From Bradyrhizobium sp. NFR13 (GTDB lineage Bacteria > Pseudomonadota > Alphaproteobacteria > Rhizobiales > Xanthobacteraceae), in assembly GCF_900114605.1 (NCBI RefSeq), contig NZ_FOTP01000004.1, positions 248,001-312,000 of the forward strand: a stretch of 64,000 bases of DNA, given 5' to 3'. The translations under genes were made by a program, and so were the position numbers. This document shows, one piece after another, positions 41,028 through 50,600 of this stretch (positions are counted from its first letter, which is position 1; each line of letters starts with the position of its first letter). The notes under the pieces were generated by a model that was given only the letters and a program-made list of their open reading frames with translations, was not told where the DNA came from and ran no database searches.

Positions 41028-42752
41028 CTACGTCGCGTCGCGCCGGTACAGGCCGCCGGTGGTCACCAGGAAGTCGATCCGTCCGTCGAGCAGCGCGCGC
41101 AGTGCCTCGTCCGGGCTGTTGACGATGGGCTCCTCGTGCACGTTGAAGCTGGTATTGACCAGCACCGGCAATCCGCTGGCCTGCGCAAACCCCTCGACAA
41201 TGTCATAATAGAGCGGATTGTCCGGACGCGCGATCACCTGCGGCCGCGCCGATCCGTCGACATGGACCACGGCGGGGATGCGGCCGCGCCATTCCGGCCT
41301 CACGTCGCAGGCGATGGTCATGTAGCGGCAGGCGCGCGCATTGACGGGATTGACGTCGAACACCTCCGCGGCACGCTCAGTGGTGATCACGGGGGCGAAC
41401 GGCATGAATTCGGATCGGCTCAGCCGTTCGTTGAGCAGGTCGTGGGTGCCGCGCCGCGCCGGATTGGCGAGGATGGTCCGGGCGCCCAATGCGCGCGGGC
41501 CGTATTCCATCCGGCCGTTGTAGATCGCGCCGATCTCGCCCGCCACCAGCCGCTTCACCGCGCCATCAACCGGCGCCTCATCGACGCGGCGAATCCCCGG
41601 GGTGGCAGCGATGCCGGCGTCGAGCCCGGCCTGAAAATCGCGGCCGAGATAGACATCCCCGAGATCGCGGCGGCGGCCCAGCCATGGCACGAGGCCGTCG
41701 CGCTGCATCAGGTAGGACAGCACGCCGCCGATCGGCAGGCCGTCATCGCCCATCGCCGGGAAAATGAAGAGTTCATCGATCGGCAACTGCTCGGCGAGCA
41801 GGCGGTTGAGCTTGACGTTGGCGAACACGCCGCCGGACAGGCCGAGATGTCGCGCCGGATGCCGCTGCAACAGGCGCTGCAGCGACAGCAGCATGGTGTC
41901 TTCCAGCACCTTCTGGATCGACGCCGCAAAATCCTCCCGGCCGGCCTGTTTGGCCAGCCGGCGCATCAAGGCGTTCATCTGGTGATAGCTGCGAAAGCTG
42001 GACTGGATACGTCCGTCCGGGGCTACCGAAAAATACCCGGCGATCGTATCGGCCGCTGTCGGTTTCCCCATGGCCGCGAGCCCGGTCAGCTTGCCCTCGT
42101 GCCGGTTGGGGCGAAATCCGAGCGACTTGGTCGCTGCGCTGTAGGCACGGCCCAGGCTGTCGACGGGATTTGGCAGGAACAGACAGGCGTCGTCGCCATA
42201 GAGCGTCGTCAGGCGGCGGTCGGCGAAGTGCCGGTAGCTGTAATTGACATTGTCGCCGCCGCCATCGGCCGTCACCAGCAGGGCATCCGGCCACGGGCTG
42301 TAGAACAAAGTGGGCAGCGCATGCGCTTCGTGGTGGTTGTAGAAATGGATCGCGGCGTCGTCGCGGAAACCGCCGTCGCGCCGCCACGCCGCGGCATCGA
42401 AGACGTCCTCCGCCCGCTGCGCGCGGTAGCGATGCTGCTCGGCGCCGAGCAGCAGGCGGTCCTTGCCGACCCGGCTGCGATACTGCTCGCGCAGCCAGCG
42501 GAGGCCGCCGAGGCGGGGGAAATAGGCCTTGGGAAACATCGCGCGGCTGGTGGCGACGACGTCGACATCGCGCCGGGTGGCGCCGGCGATCGACAGCACC
42601 TCGTCGATGGCCGCATCGGGGTGTACGCTGCCATCGCTCTTGTGCCGGGTCAGTCGCTCCAGCGCGATGGCAGCCTTCAGATCGTAATCTTCGAAAATGG
42701 CGACGGCGGCGTCATGGACGCCGGAGTGAACGCTGAGGATAAGCTGGGACAT
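41028..42752 (-). CDS. NodU/CmcH-family carbamoyltransferase
   Basis: A 574-residue O-carbamoyltransferase of the NodU/HypF-YrdC-like Kae1 fold. Motifs include the N-terminal SVHSGVHDAAVAIFE, metal/phosphate-binding HHEAHA (about residues 139-144), GDNVNYS, LSGGVFANVKLN (about 304-315) and GRMEYGPRALGARTILA with VNTSFNVHEEPIV in the C-terminal domain. Family members transfer carbamoyl from carbamoyl phosphate to a sugar or other hydroxyl. There are no nod genes nearby, so a surface glycan or natural product target is more likely. It lies between two copies of a duplicated sequence and near a relic of a trmJ-like gene. Confidence 0.9.
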   Translation of the reverse strand: MSQLILSVHSGVHDAAVAIFEDYDLKAAIALERLTRHKSDGSVHPDAAIDEVLSIAGATRRDVDVVATSRAMFPKAYFPRLGGLRWLREQYRSRVGKDRLLLGAEQHRYRAQRAEDVFDAAAWRRDGGFRDDAAIHFYNHHEAHALPTLFYSPWPDALLVTADGGGDNVNYSYRHFADRRLTTLYGDDACLFLPNPVDSLGRAYSAATKSLGFRPNRHEGKLTGLAAMGKPTAADTIAGYFSVAPDGRIQSSFRSYHQMNALMRRLAKQAGREDFAASIQKVLEDTMLLSLQRLLQRHPARHLGLSGGVFANVKLNRLLAEQLPIDELFIFPAMGDDGLPIGGVLSYLMQRDGLVPWLGRRRDLGDVYLGRDFQAGLDAGIAATPGIRRVDEAPVDGAVKRLVAGEIGAIYNGRMEYGPRALGARTILANPARRGTHDLLNERLSRSEFMPFAPVITTERAAEVFDVNPVNARACRYMTIACDVRPEWRGRIPAVVHVDGSARPQVIARPDNPLYYDIVEGFAQASGLPVLVNTSFNVHEEPIVNSPDEALRALLDGRIDFLVTTGGLYRRDAT

Positions 42753-42876
42753 GAAGGCTGCAAGGTCATTCGCGGGAGTGGCACATTACCCGCCCCGTGC
42801 CACGACCGGCAAATCACGAGCCCGCGGCCGGGAACTCGCCCCCATCCGGGTTGTCAGGCGGCAGGCAGGCCGCGGA

Positions 42877-42948
42877 CACGGCAAGGCATCGTCGCCGCAT
42901 GAGAGCGGTACGGTCCGCGGCCTCGCACGCATGTCCCGGCGAAAGCCG
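42877..42948 (+). pseudogene. Relic of a TrmJ-DUF559 gene linker
   Basis: Seventy-two bases matching the linker of the trmJ fusion gene at 45854-45925. The translation HGKASSPHESGTVRGLARM is identical over 19 residues; the five base differences in this part are all at third codon positions. After that it runs into scar copy B. No start or further domain is present. Confidence 0.8.
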
Positions 42949-43058
42949 GGGCGTTATGCGGTTCAGCCCAATTTTGAACCCAAAACGCAGGCTGTTCGCG
43001 CTTAAAATGCAGCCTGCGTCGCCGTGCCCGCCACCACGTACCAGGTCACCAGCAGGCT
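42935..43058. repeat. Scar copy B (3' end of intact hydrolase gene)
   Basis: Counterpart of scar copy A at 40894-41018 in the same orientation. It contains the last 19 codons and the stop of the alpha/beta hydrolase gene plus about 65 bases beyond. The two copies bracket the carbamoyltransferase gene and the trmJ-linker relic. Confidence 0.8.
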
Positions 43059-44732
43059 GCAGATCAGGGCTCCCGGCAGGCTGGACCCGGTCCGCCGCCA
43101 GGTGAAGGTGGCAATCACGGCCACGATGGCCATCAGGGGCACGAACTGGATCGCTACGATGGTGTTGAGCGGCACCGAGGTGATCGTGGCCGGATCGGGG
43201 TCGATCAACTGGCCGTTGAGGAACAGCGCGCCGTACTGGATGCCGAGCAACAGGACGAAACCGAAGGCCAGCGCGGCCATGTTGGTCAGGTAGATCGCCG
43301 GCCGGCTGGCGCTGAGTGTCGAGAAGTTCCGGTGCATCACATGCAGGGCGATCACGAAAAACAGGGTGATCGGGGCGAGATAGATCAGCGCCATGAGCGC
43401 CTGTTTGCCGTTCATCAGCTTCAGCGCCACGATCCAGAACCGGAAATCGACGGTGAAGATCCGGTCGGCCAGCCAGAGCGCCAGATAGCCCGCGGCAACG
43501 GTCGCCACCGCGATGGCGATCGACAGGCCGATGATGCCGCGGCGGCTGGCGCGCTTCGGCGCGAACGGCATCAGCAGCAGCGCGATGGCGGTGTTGATCA
43601 GGGCCCAGACCACGATCTGGTTGGTGATCGCCTGCGGCAGCCAGGGCTGCGCCTTGACGTAGGTCCCGGCCAGCGTGAAGGCGGGATAATAAGTGAGGGC
43701 CGGGATCAGCACCGACAGCGCGAGGGCGCCGAGCCAGCGGCCGCGATTGACCGGGGTCTCGACCGGCCGGGTGCCGTCGGCCGGTTCGGGCAGGATCAGC
43801 CGGGAGAACATCCGGGCTTCCAGCAGGCCGTCGAACATGCCGATCAGGAAGGCGACGAAGCCGAGCAAGGCGATGCCGGTGCCGATCTCCTTGCGGAACC
43901 AGATCTGGTCATTGGCCGGGAGCGGCGTGCCTCCGGTGAGCGTCTTGCCGAACCAGTCCAGCGCATAGCCGATCGCCTCATGGGAGATGTGCTCGGCGGG
44001 ATGGGTGATGGCCGGGGTATAGAGCACCCGGGCGGTGCCGGCGGCGAGGTCGCCATAGACCTTGCCCGGTTCGACCGCCGCATTCGTGCCGAACAGCGCC
44101 CACAGCTTCGGGCTGCTGACGGTGTCGCGGGCCTTCGGCACGCCCCACATCAGGGTGGAGAACTCCTCGTACTTGGCGAACACCAGCGCCAGGTTGCGCG
44201 GCCATGTCGGTGTGCCGTCGGCGGCGAAGGGTTTGCCGGTGGAGGAGCCTTCCAGCACCATGGCCTTGTAGTCGTTGGGCATGGCGGTGGCCGCAGCCAG
44301 CACCGTCCAGCCGCCCATCGAGTGGCCTTCGAGGCCGATATTGGCCTTGTCGACGATGTCCAAGCTGCGCAGATGCGCCAGTCCGTCTGGTCCGCCAAAC
44401 CCGTTCGCGAAAGCGGGCCCGTCACTGTAGCCATGGCCGGTCTGGTCGAGCGCGAGGACGACATAACCGCGGCGGGCAAATTCGATGGCAAAGCCGTCCT
44501 GGGTCTCGCGGGAATTGATGTAGCCATGGACCGCGAGGATGCCCGGCGCCGGGGTCTGCGGCGTGGCGTTGGGCGGGGTGTAGAGCAGGGCGCTCATGGT
44601 GTTGCCCTTGGCGCCCTTGAAGCGGATGTCCTCCACCTTGATGCCGCCCGAGGTCTGGGTGAGATGGGCGAGGAGGCTGCCCGCGACCATCATCACGGCC
44701 CCCGCTATTGCCAACGTCCATCTTGCGCGCAT
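43002..44732 (-). CDS. Alpha/beta hydrolase with C-terminal membrane domain
   Basis: About 576 residues. A signal-anchor helix at the N terminus (WTLAIAGAVMMVAGSLLA) is followed by an extracytoplasmic alpha/beta hydrolase domain (about 30-280) with AVHGYINSRE, nucleophile motif GHSMGGW, and a late His near ITHPAEHISHE. The C-terminal half has about eight membrane helices (about 295-570). The ATG at 44732 follows GGGAGGAATGCG; the open frame upstream lacks homology. The substrate is unknown; an envelope ester is a reasonable guess. The stop region is duplicated beyond the neighbouring carbamoyltransferase gene. Confidence 0.85.
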   Translation of the reverse strand: MRARWTLAIAGAVMMVAGSLLAHLTQTSGGIKVEDIRFKGAKGNTMSALLYTPPNATPQTPAPGILAVHGYINSRETQDGFAIEFARRGYVVLALDQTGHGYSDGPAFANGFGGPDGLAHLRSLDIVDKANIGLEGHSMGGWTVLAAATAMPNDYKAMVLEGSSTGKPFAADGTPTWPRNLALVFAKYEEFSTLMWGVPKARDTVSSPKLWALFGTNAAVEPGKVYGDLAAGTARVLYTPAITHPAEHISHEAIGYALDWFGKTLTGGTPLPANDQIWFRKEIGTGIALLGFVAFLIGMFDGLLEARMFSRLILPEPADGTRPVETPVNRGRWLGALALSVLIPALTYYPAFTLAGTYVKAQPWLPQAITNQIVVWALINTAIALLLMPFAPKRASRRGIIGLSIAIAVATVAAGYLALWLADRIFTVDFRFWIVALKLMNGKQALMALIYLAPITLFFVIALHVMHRNFSTLSASRPAIYLTNMAALAFGFVLLLGIQYGALFLNGQLIDPDPATITSVPLNTIVAIQFVPLMAIVAVIATFTWRRTGSSLPGALICSLLVTWYVVAGTATQAAF

Positions 44733-44957
44733 CGCATTCCTCCCATAATCCGGCGCCTGGCGTTGCTGGCGGTCGGTTTCGCTTGAAGTTTCGTTTCCCT
44801 GTCTCTGGAACGGGTAACCGAAAGCGAACGCAAAGCAAACGGAGTGCACGGGCGCGCCGGACGGTTTATGGGGAAATCTCGCCAAGCCCTGCCAAGCCGT
44901 TCAACCGGCTGGTAAAAACGGGCTCACTTAAAGTGGCCTGTAGCGCCCGGATGAGGT

Positions 44958-45020
44958 GTTGAATCAAAACCTTCAGTGGTTGATTCAAGATCTTCAGAGA
45001 TTGAATCAGAAAGTGAAGTG
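44958..45020. repeat. Three imperfect 21-bp tandem repeats before trmJ
   Basis: Units at 44958-44978, 44979-44999 and 45000-45020 share the pattern TTGAATCA followed by a CTTCAG-like end; the third is the most divergent. They end two bases before the trmJ ATG, and an in-frame TGA at 45014 shows they are outside the coding frame. Confidence 0.7.
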
Positions 45021-45022
45021 CG

Positions 45023-46237
45023 ATGTCCGGTTCAGGCACCGACTCTACCAAGGCGCATACCGACCTGGTCGGCCCCGTTGTCATCCTCGTCGAACCGCAG
45101 CTCGGCGAGAACATCGGCATGTGCGCCCGGGCCATGGGTAATTTCGGCCTGACCCGGCTGCGTATCGTCAATCCGCGCGACGGCTGGCCGAACGTTCATG
45201 CCCGCCGGGCAGCGTCGGGCGCCGATCACATCCTCGACAAGGTCGAGCTGTTCGACACCGTCGAGCAGGCGGTCGCCGATTGCACGCTGCTGTTTGCCAC
45301 CACCGCCCGGGCGCATGATCAGGCCAAGCCGGTGGTCGCCCCCGAGGCCGCCGCCGCCGAGACCATCGCCCATGTCGCCACCGGCGCGACCGCCGGCATC
45401 CTGTTCGGCCGCGAGCGCTACGGGCTGCAGAACGAGGAGGTCGCGCTCGCCAACCGGATCATCACCTTCCCGGTCAACCCGGCCTTCGCCTCGCTCAACC
45501 TCGCCCAGGCGGTTCTTCTCTGCGGCTATGAATGGTTCAAGCAGGCGACCTCCAACGCGCTGCCCTATGCGATGCCGGAGCGCTCCGAGCCGGCCTCCCA
45601 GCACCAGATGTCGGCCTTTTTCGACAACCTCGTCGGCGAGCTCGACAAGGTCGAATTCCTGCGCCCGCCGGAAAAGCGCGACACCATGCTGGTCAACCTG
45701 CGCAACATCTTCACCCGGATGGAGCCGACCAAGCAGGACATGCACACGCTGCACGGCGTGGTCATGGCCATCGCGGAAGGCCGCAAGGGCCCGGCCAAGG
45801 GCGGCGTGCTCGACGGCGAACAGGCCACCCGGCTGCGGGCGCTGCTGGCCGAACACGGCAAGGCCTCGTCGCCGCATGAGAGCGGCACGGTGCGCGGTCT
45901 CGCCCGCATGCTCCGCCGCAACCCGACCGATGCCGAGCGGCTGCTGTGGGATGCGCTGCGCGCCGACCGCCGCTTCGCCGGCCAGTTCAAGCGCCAGACC
46001 CCGGTCGGCCGCCACATCCCGGATTTCGTCTCATTCCCCGAGCGGATCGCCATCGAGCTGGTCAATCCCGGTGAGACCGAGGTGATTGTCAGCGACCGCG
46101 CCGCCCGGAAGACCTGGCTGGAAGAGCGCGGCTACCGCGTGATCGCGATGCGGGCGGACGATGTTATCAGCGACATCGCGGCGGAGCTGGATCGGCTGGA
46201 GGCGTTGCTGGCCAGCGGGATGCCGGGGCAGGGGTGA
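45023..46237 (+). CDS. trmJ: TrmJ-type tRNA 2'-O-methyltransferase fused to a DUF559 domain
   Basis: A 404-residue two-domain protein. Residues 15-260 are a SPOUT (TrmH/TrmJ) methyltransferase with ILVEPQLGENIGMCARAM and the knotted SAM-binding end GRERYGLQNEEV...ASLNLAQAV; TrmJ methylates the ribose at tRNA position 32. Residues about 285-395 are a DUF559/Vsr-like PD-(D/E)xK fold: NPTDAERLLWDALR, FKRQTPVGRHIPDFV, then IELVNPGETEV where the family has IELDGGQH, so catalytic Asp and His are missing. The ATG follows three tandem repeats. The extra domain might bind nucleic acid. Read divergently from the membrane hydrolase. Confidence 0.87.
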   Translation: MSGSGTDSTKAHTDLVGPVVILVEPQLGENIGMCARAMGNFGLTRLRIVNPRDGWPNVHARRAASGADHILDKVELFDTVEQAVADCTLLFATTARAHDQAKPVVAPEAAAAETIAHVATGATAGILFGRERYGLQNEEVALANRIITFPVNPAFASLNLAQAVLLCGYEWFKQATSNALPYAMPERSEPASQHQMSAFFDNLVGELDKVEFLRPPEKRDTMLVNLRNIFTRMEPTKQDMHTLHGVVMAIAEGRKGPAKGGVLDGEQATRLRALLAEHGKASSPHESGTVRGLARMLRRNPTDAERLLWDALRADRRFAGQFKRQTPVGRHIPDFVSFPERIAIELVNPGETEVIVSDRAARKTWLEERGYRVIAMRADDVISDIAAELDRLEALLASGMPGQG

Positions 46238-46286
46238 TCTGAACCAAGGATGATCTGAAATCGGGTGGCGCGCCGCGGCGTATCTC

Positions 46287-46404
46287 GTCATTCCGGGGCG
46301 CTCGCCGCTTGGCGAGCGAACCCGGAATCTCGACATGGGAGTCTCCGGGAGCCAAGCCACTCCGAGATTCCGGGTTCGCGCCAAGAGGCGCGCCCCGGAA
46401 TGAC
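46287..46404. repeat. 118-bp palindromic intergenic element
   Basis: The element begins GTCATTCCGGGGCG and ends with the exact complement CGCCCCGGAATGAC, with a further inner pair around CTCGCC/GGCGAG and AACCCGGAATCTCG/CGAGATTCCGGGTT. This looks like a MITE- or REP-like unit between trmJ and the PEP-mutase family gene. Confidence 0.85.
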
Positions 46405-46488
46405 CGCGTGATGCGACGCGGGTACCACGCTACAATGCAATGACCAGCCGCGATCAACGCGGCGGCCGCAATACAGGGAGACCGTCTC

Positions 46489-47310
46489 ATGCCCCTCTCC
46501 ACCGCCGAGAAGCGCACCAACTTCCGCAAGCTCCACGAGTCCGGCTGCTTCGTGCTGCCCAATCCCTGGGATGTCGGCAGCGCCCGCTATCTCGCGCATC
46601 TCGGCTTCAAGGCGCTGGCCTCGACGTCAGCCGGCTATGCCTGGTCCACCGGCCGTCCCGACAACAAGGTCACTGCCGACGACGTCATCGCGCATCTCGC
46701 TGATCTCTCCGCCGCCACCGATCTGCCTGTCAATGCCGACTTCGAGAACGGCTTTGCCGATGACCCCGCAGGCGTCGCCGCCAATGTCGCCCGCGCGGTG
46801 AAGAGCGGCATAGCCGGCCTCTCCATCGAGAACTCCACCGGCAAACCAGACAAGCCGCTCTATGACGACACGCTCGCTATTGAACGCATCAAGGCCGCCC
46901 GCGCCGCCATCGACGGCGTCGATCCCGCGGTGATGCTGGTCGCGCGCTGCGAAGGTTTTCTGCATGGCGAGCGCGACCTGACAAAGACCACGGCGCGCCT
47001 TGTCGCCTTTGCCGAGGCCGGCGCAGATTGCCTCTATGCGCCCGGCGTCGCTTCGGACGAGGAGATCACCACGCTGGTGAAGGCACTCAGTGGCAAGCCG
47101 CTCAATGTCCTCACCGTGCAGCCGACCATGACCGTGCAGCATCTGGCCAGCCTCGGCGTCCGCCGCATCAGCGTCGGCGGCGCGCTCGCGCGCGTGGCCT
47201 GGGCTGGATTCATGGGCGCGGCGCAGGAGATCGCGGGGCAGGGGACGTTCACCGCCTTTGCGCAGAGCGCGAAGGGCGGGGAGTTGAACAAGCTCTTCAG
47301 CGAGCAATGA
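46489..47310 (+). CDS. Isocitrate lyase/PEP mutase family enzyme
   Basis: A 273-residue alpha/beta barrel of the ICL/PEPM superfamily. Visible are CFVLPNPWDVGSAR near the N terminus, STSAGYAWSTGRPD, the Mg-binding DFENGF (about residues 84-89), and VARCEGFLHG. The family includes 2-methylisocitrate lyase, oxaloacetate hydrolase and phosphonopyruvate hydrolase; the cysteine loop of isocitrate lyases (KKCGH) is absent, so a lyase acting on isocitrate itself is unlikely. The exact reaction is unknown. It is followed by a palindromic repeat. Confidence 0.88.
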   Translation: MPLSTAEKRTNFRKLHESGCFVLPNPWDVGSARYLAHLGFKALASTSAGYAWSTGRPDNKVTADDVIAHLADLSAATDLPVNADFENGFADDPAGVAANVARAVKSGIAGLSIENSTGKPDKPLYDDTLAIERIKAARAAIDGVDPAVMLVARCEGFLHGERDLTKTTARLVAFAEAGADCLYAPGVASDEEITTLVKALSGKPLNVLTVQPTMTVQHLASLGVRRISVGGALARVAWAGFMGAAQEIAGQGTFTAFAQSAKGGELNKLFSEQ

Positions 47311-47319
47311 CGCTCGCTA

Positions 47320-47388
47320 ACCTCTCCCCGCAGCGCGGGGAGAGGTCGCCCGGCGAAGCATAGCGGAGCCGGGCGGGTGAGGGGCATC
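47320..47388. repeat. Palindromic intergenic repeat (GGGGAGAGG/GGGTGAGGGGC type)
   Basis: CCTCTCCCCG and CGGGGAGAGG form a 10-bp hairpin (47321-47345), followed by CGCCCGGC...GCCGGGCG and GGGTGAGGGGC. Same family as the elements at 26951 and 59647. It follows the PEP-mutase gene and borders the lower-GC SMC-like gene. Confidence 0.75.
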
Positions 47389-47673
47389 CACCGGCCATCT
47401 GGCATCCGCGGACTCTCGGATCGCTGTTTGAGCCCCCGCATCGCAGCAACGATTTTCCGATCTGCTCACGGATTGGCCGCAGAACTCCGTGTTCCAAGAA
47501 AGCCTTCCTAGTCCCCCGCTGCGACGCCAGAGGCTGCGCTATCGCAGAGGTGTAGTTTATTATATCAATAAACTACGGCGAGCATGCACCAAGCGAACAA
47601 GCTCGTCGACGCTGACCAAGACGCCGGTCCACGAGTGTCGATGCGTCAGCGGAATGACTATCAAGGGGGCGAC
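47389..47673. other. Leader of the SMC-like gene with inverted repeat
   Basis: No gene is seen in this part of the 363-base gap 47311-47673. It holds an AT-rich spot at about 47550-47578 with a perfect inverted repeat, and the strong ribosome site AAGGGGG just before 47674. Confidence 0.5.
47552..47576. promoter_or_regulatory. Perfect inverted repeat, possible operator of the SMC-S24 gene
   Basis: GTAGTTTATT (47552-47561) and AATAAACTAC (47567-47576) are exact complements separated by ATATC. The site is 98 bases before the ATG at 47674 and is the only AT-rich patch in the leader, so it may overlap the promoter. There is no T run that would make it a terminator. Confidence 0.55.
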
Positions 47674-50600
47674 ATGCCGATCTCGTTGAGCGAAGCGAAA
47701 ACGCATCTGCTAAAAGGCACGCCATTGTTGTGGACGAAGTTCGAGAGCCACAAAGCCGGTTCGGTCGTTCTTGAAACTGCTGGTGCGCGGCGACTGTTCA
47801 AATTCTTGAGCGAGCAGGTTTCGTCAAAGGTCGCGGAAGCCAACGAACAGCTGTTTTCAGGCCTTATAGCTGCATGGGCCGCAACTGATGATCCAGCCGC
47901 AACGCTCATCTCCGCACCGACAGTAGCGGCGGCCGGCGTTTGGAGACTGATGCGCATCGAGGCTCAGAACTTCGGTGGTCTGACGACGTTTGACGGGCCA
48001 CCATTCGACATGATCATTGGTAGCGAAAATTGGTGTCTTGAAGGTCAAAATGGAAGCGGCAAGACCTCGCTAAGTAACGCAATCCTCTGGGCGATGACGG
48101 GAAAGCGTGTTCGAGAACAGGACGGCTTGGTCGACGAGCTTGGCGCACGCGCGCCGGTCAGCAATGCAGCAGGGAAAGAAATCGGAAAGTGGCCATCGGT
48201 CGTTTCCTATCCAAAAACACCCGCCGAACTCGCAAAGAGTGCCGTTGCTTGGGTGCGGCTGACTTTCGAGAATGAGAAGAGCGAGCAAGCCATCGCAGAG
48301 CGGAAAATCACATCGCCTAAAGATGGTGATTCCACGCATGACGTTTCAATAGATGCGCGATTGATCACTGTTCCTCAGTTGATCGAAACAGGTCTACTGA
48401 TGCCTGCGCGCATCCCTCGCATTGGCTTTGGTGACAAGAGTCAGTCTCTTTACGAAGGCGTAAAGCTGCTCACAGGTCTCGATCAACTCGGCGATATCGC
48501 CGACGGCGCAAGTAAATTCGGAAATAAAGCCCAGCGCTTCTACAAGTACGCTAAAGATCAAGGTGTCGACGCTATTGAAGCCACGTTCGCCACGAACATC
48601 GGTAAAGCAGAGATTCACGCAAAGACACTCACAATCGATATCTCTGGGCTTCGAACGCTCGGGCAAAAGGATTTGGACAAATCTCTTGTGGAGGCTGCCA
48701 AATCTGCCGCCGCTCAGGCTAGCGGCCACATCGCAACACTAAAGACCGAAATTGCCGAAGGCCTCGACACGAGCGTTGTAGCCGTACGAACGCAAGTAAA
48801 GCAGGCTGTGCAGAGCGCCCGCGCGATTGCCAGACTGGGAGTTAGCGGAATTGTTCAATTTGAAGCATGGGTGGCGCTAAAGGACGCGTCTACGGATGAA
48901 AAGTTTGCGTTGCTTCCCGGCGCGATCAAGGTCGCGCAAGGAAAGCTTGAAGAAGCGGTTCTCTGGCATAGGCGGCAGTCCGAAGACAATAGGCTTCGTC
49001 TTAAAGCGCTCGCCGCACGCTACTTCGTAGAACCCGAGAAAAACGCGCTAGCAATTTGTCCGCTTTGCGAAGGCGAGCTAACGACCGCGGACCAGAAGAA
49101 GCTTGCCGCCGAACTTGCAGATCTCCGTAAGCACGCCGCCGCTGCCGAAAGGAAAGTCGAGGATGCGTGCGCAGCGATCGACCGCGATCTTCGCGCGTTG
49201 TTGACATCTGAAATTGGAAAGCATTTCGATCTCCTTCGTGCAATGGCTCCAAAAGACGCATATTCGGATGCCGCGCGAGCGCGTTTTTCCGAGAATGAGG
49301 CCTTCAGCGACGTACTGACCGGCATAGCCAAGCTCACAATCGAGATTGTCGATAGCCAGATAATCGCATTGCCAACATTCTCGGCACCTGCGGTGACGGC
49401 GATCCCGTCAGATACGCCGGAAGTAGCGGCCACGCTTTGGAAGACTATGCATTCGCTGCAAACGGTTTGCGAATTGGCGGCGTGGTGGGGAGGAAATGCG
49501 GCCGCGTTTCGTGACGCATGGGCGCAGCTCGTCGGCAAAACCAAGGAAAACGAGGAGCCGCCGGAGCGCTCAATCGCTGGACAGATTCTAAAGCTGGAAC
49601 AAGCTATCGAAAAGGCGGAGCCGCTCGATCAGTTTGCGGCGTGCCTAACCGCTGCTGCGGACGCTGTAGTGAAATGGGAGAAAATCCAGGAACATCAGAG
49701 GGTCCGCGAGGCGATCATTGAAGCTCTGGAACCGCTTAAAGAGCTGCGTCATCTCGTTAGCGCAGAAACAGCACGGTCAATCACGACGCTGTCGGGGCGC
49801 ATCAAGATAGTTCTCGAAAAAATTCGACTTCAAGAGCGATTTACATATGAAGACGCATCGCTCGGTCGCAAAGCGGTCAACGTAGAGGGCAGCTTCGACC
49901 CGGGCGTGCAGATCGACGCCTTGCTTGTCGCAAATACCTCGTGGTTGCGCGCGATCCTCTGGGCATTTGTTTTTGCGTTGCGCGAGGAGACAATTGAGCA
50001 GATCGGCTTCAATCCTATGCCGCTTGTCCTGTTGGACGACCCACAGGTTACGTTTGACCCGCGCAACAAGAGAAAGTGGGCGCAAGAGATAGCGCGCCTC
50101 GCCAATCTCGATGCGGCTGATCCGATGGGAATGCACCTCATCCTCACCACGCATGAACGGCAGTTTTTTCAATATCTCGTTGATGAGTACTTGCTTGAGG
50201 GCCAGCAGGGCTTCGTTTCGCCGCTCAACAAAGCGTCGCCTGTCGTAACCATCGTCAACGGTACGAATGTCGATCGTCAATATGAGAAGGCTGTGGCGAA
50301 CAACGATGATGCCGTCGCCCGGCAATTCATTGCCGCTGTCAGAGTGTATTGCGAGGATTTGCTGAAATGCATGATGCGGGCTGAGAGCCCCGATATTTTT
50401 GATATGAGCCTCGATGCCCTTCGCAACGAACTTAAGCGCCTGCGCGAAGCGCATGTGCAACCGTTCAACCGTCAAGTCTTTAGAGAATTGGTAGATATGC
50501 TGATGGGCGGTGGCGGCAAGGAAATGAATGTCATCAACCAAACGCATCATAAAGATGACGAAACGCTTGGCGTTGCGCAGGCAAAAGACATCAAAAAGTT

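Noticed and set aside
40860-42902. Plus-strand open frame of 680 codons opposite the carbamoyltransferase
   Set aside because: The minus-strand carbamoyltransferase has conserved motifs throughout; the antisense frame has none and begins in scar copy A.
44956-45141. Short open frame with Leu/Gln heptads over the 21-bp repeats
   Set aside because: The periodic peptide follows from the 21-base repeats, and the frame then runs inside trmJ; no ribosome site or family.
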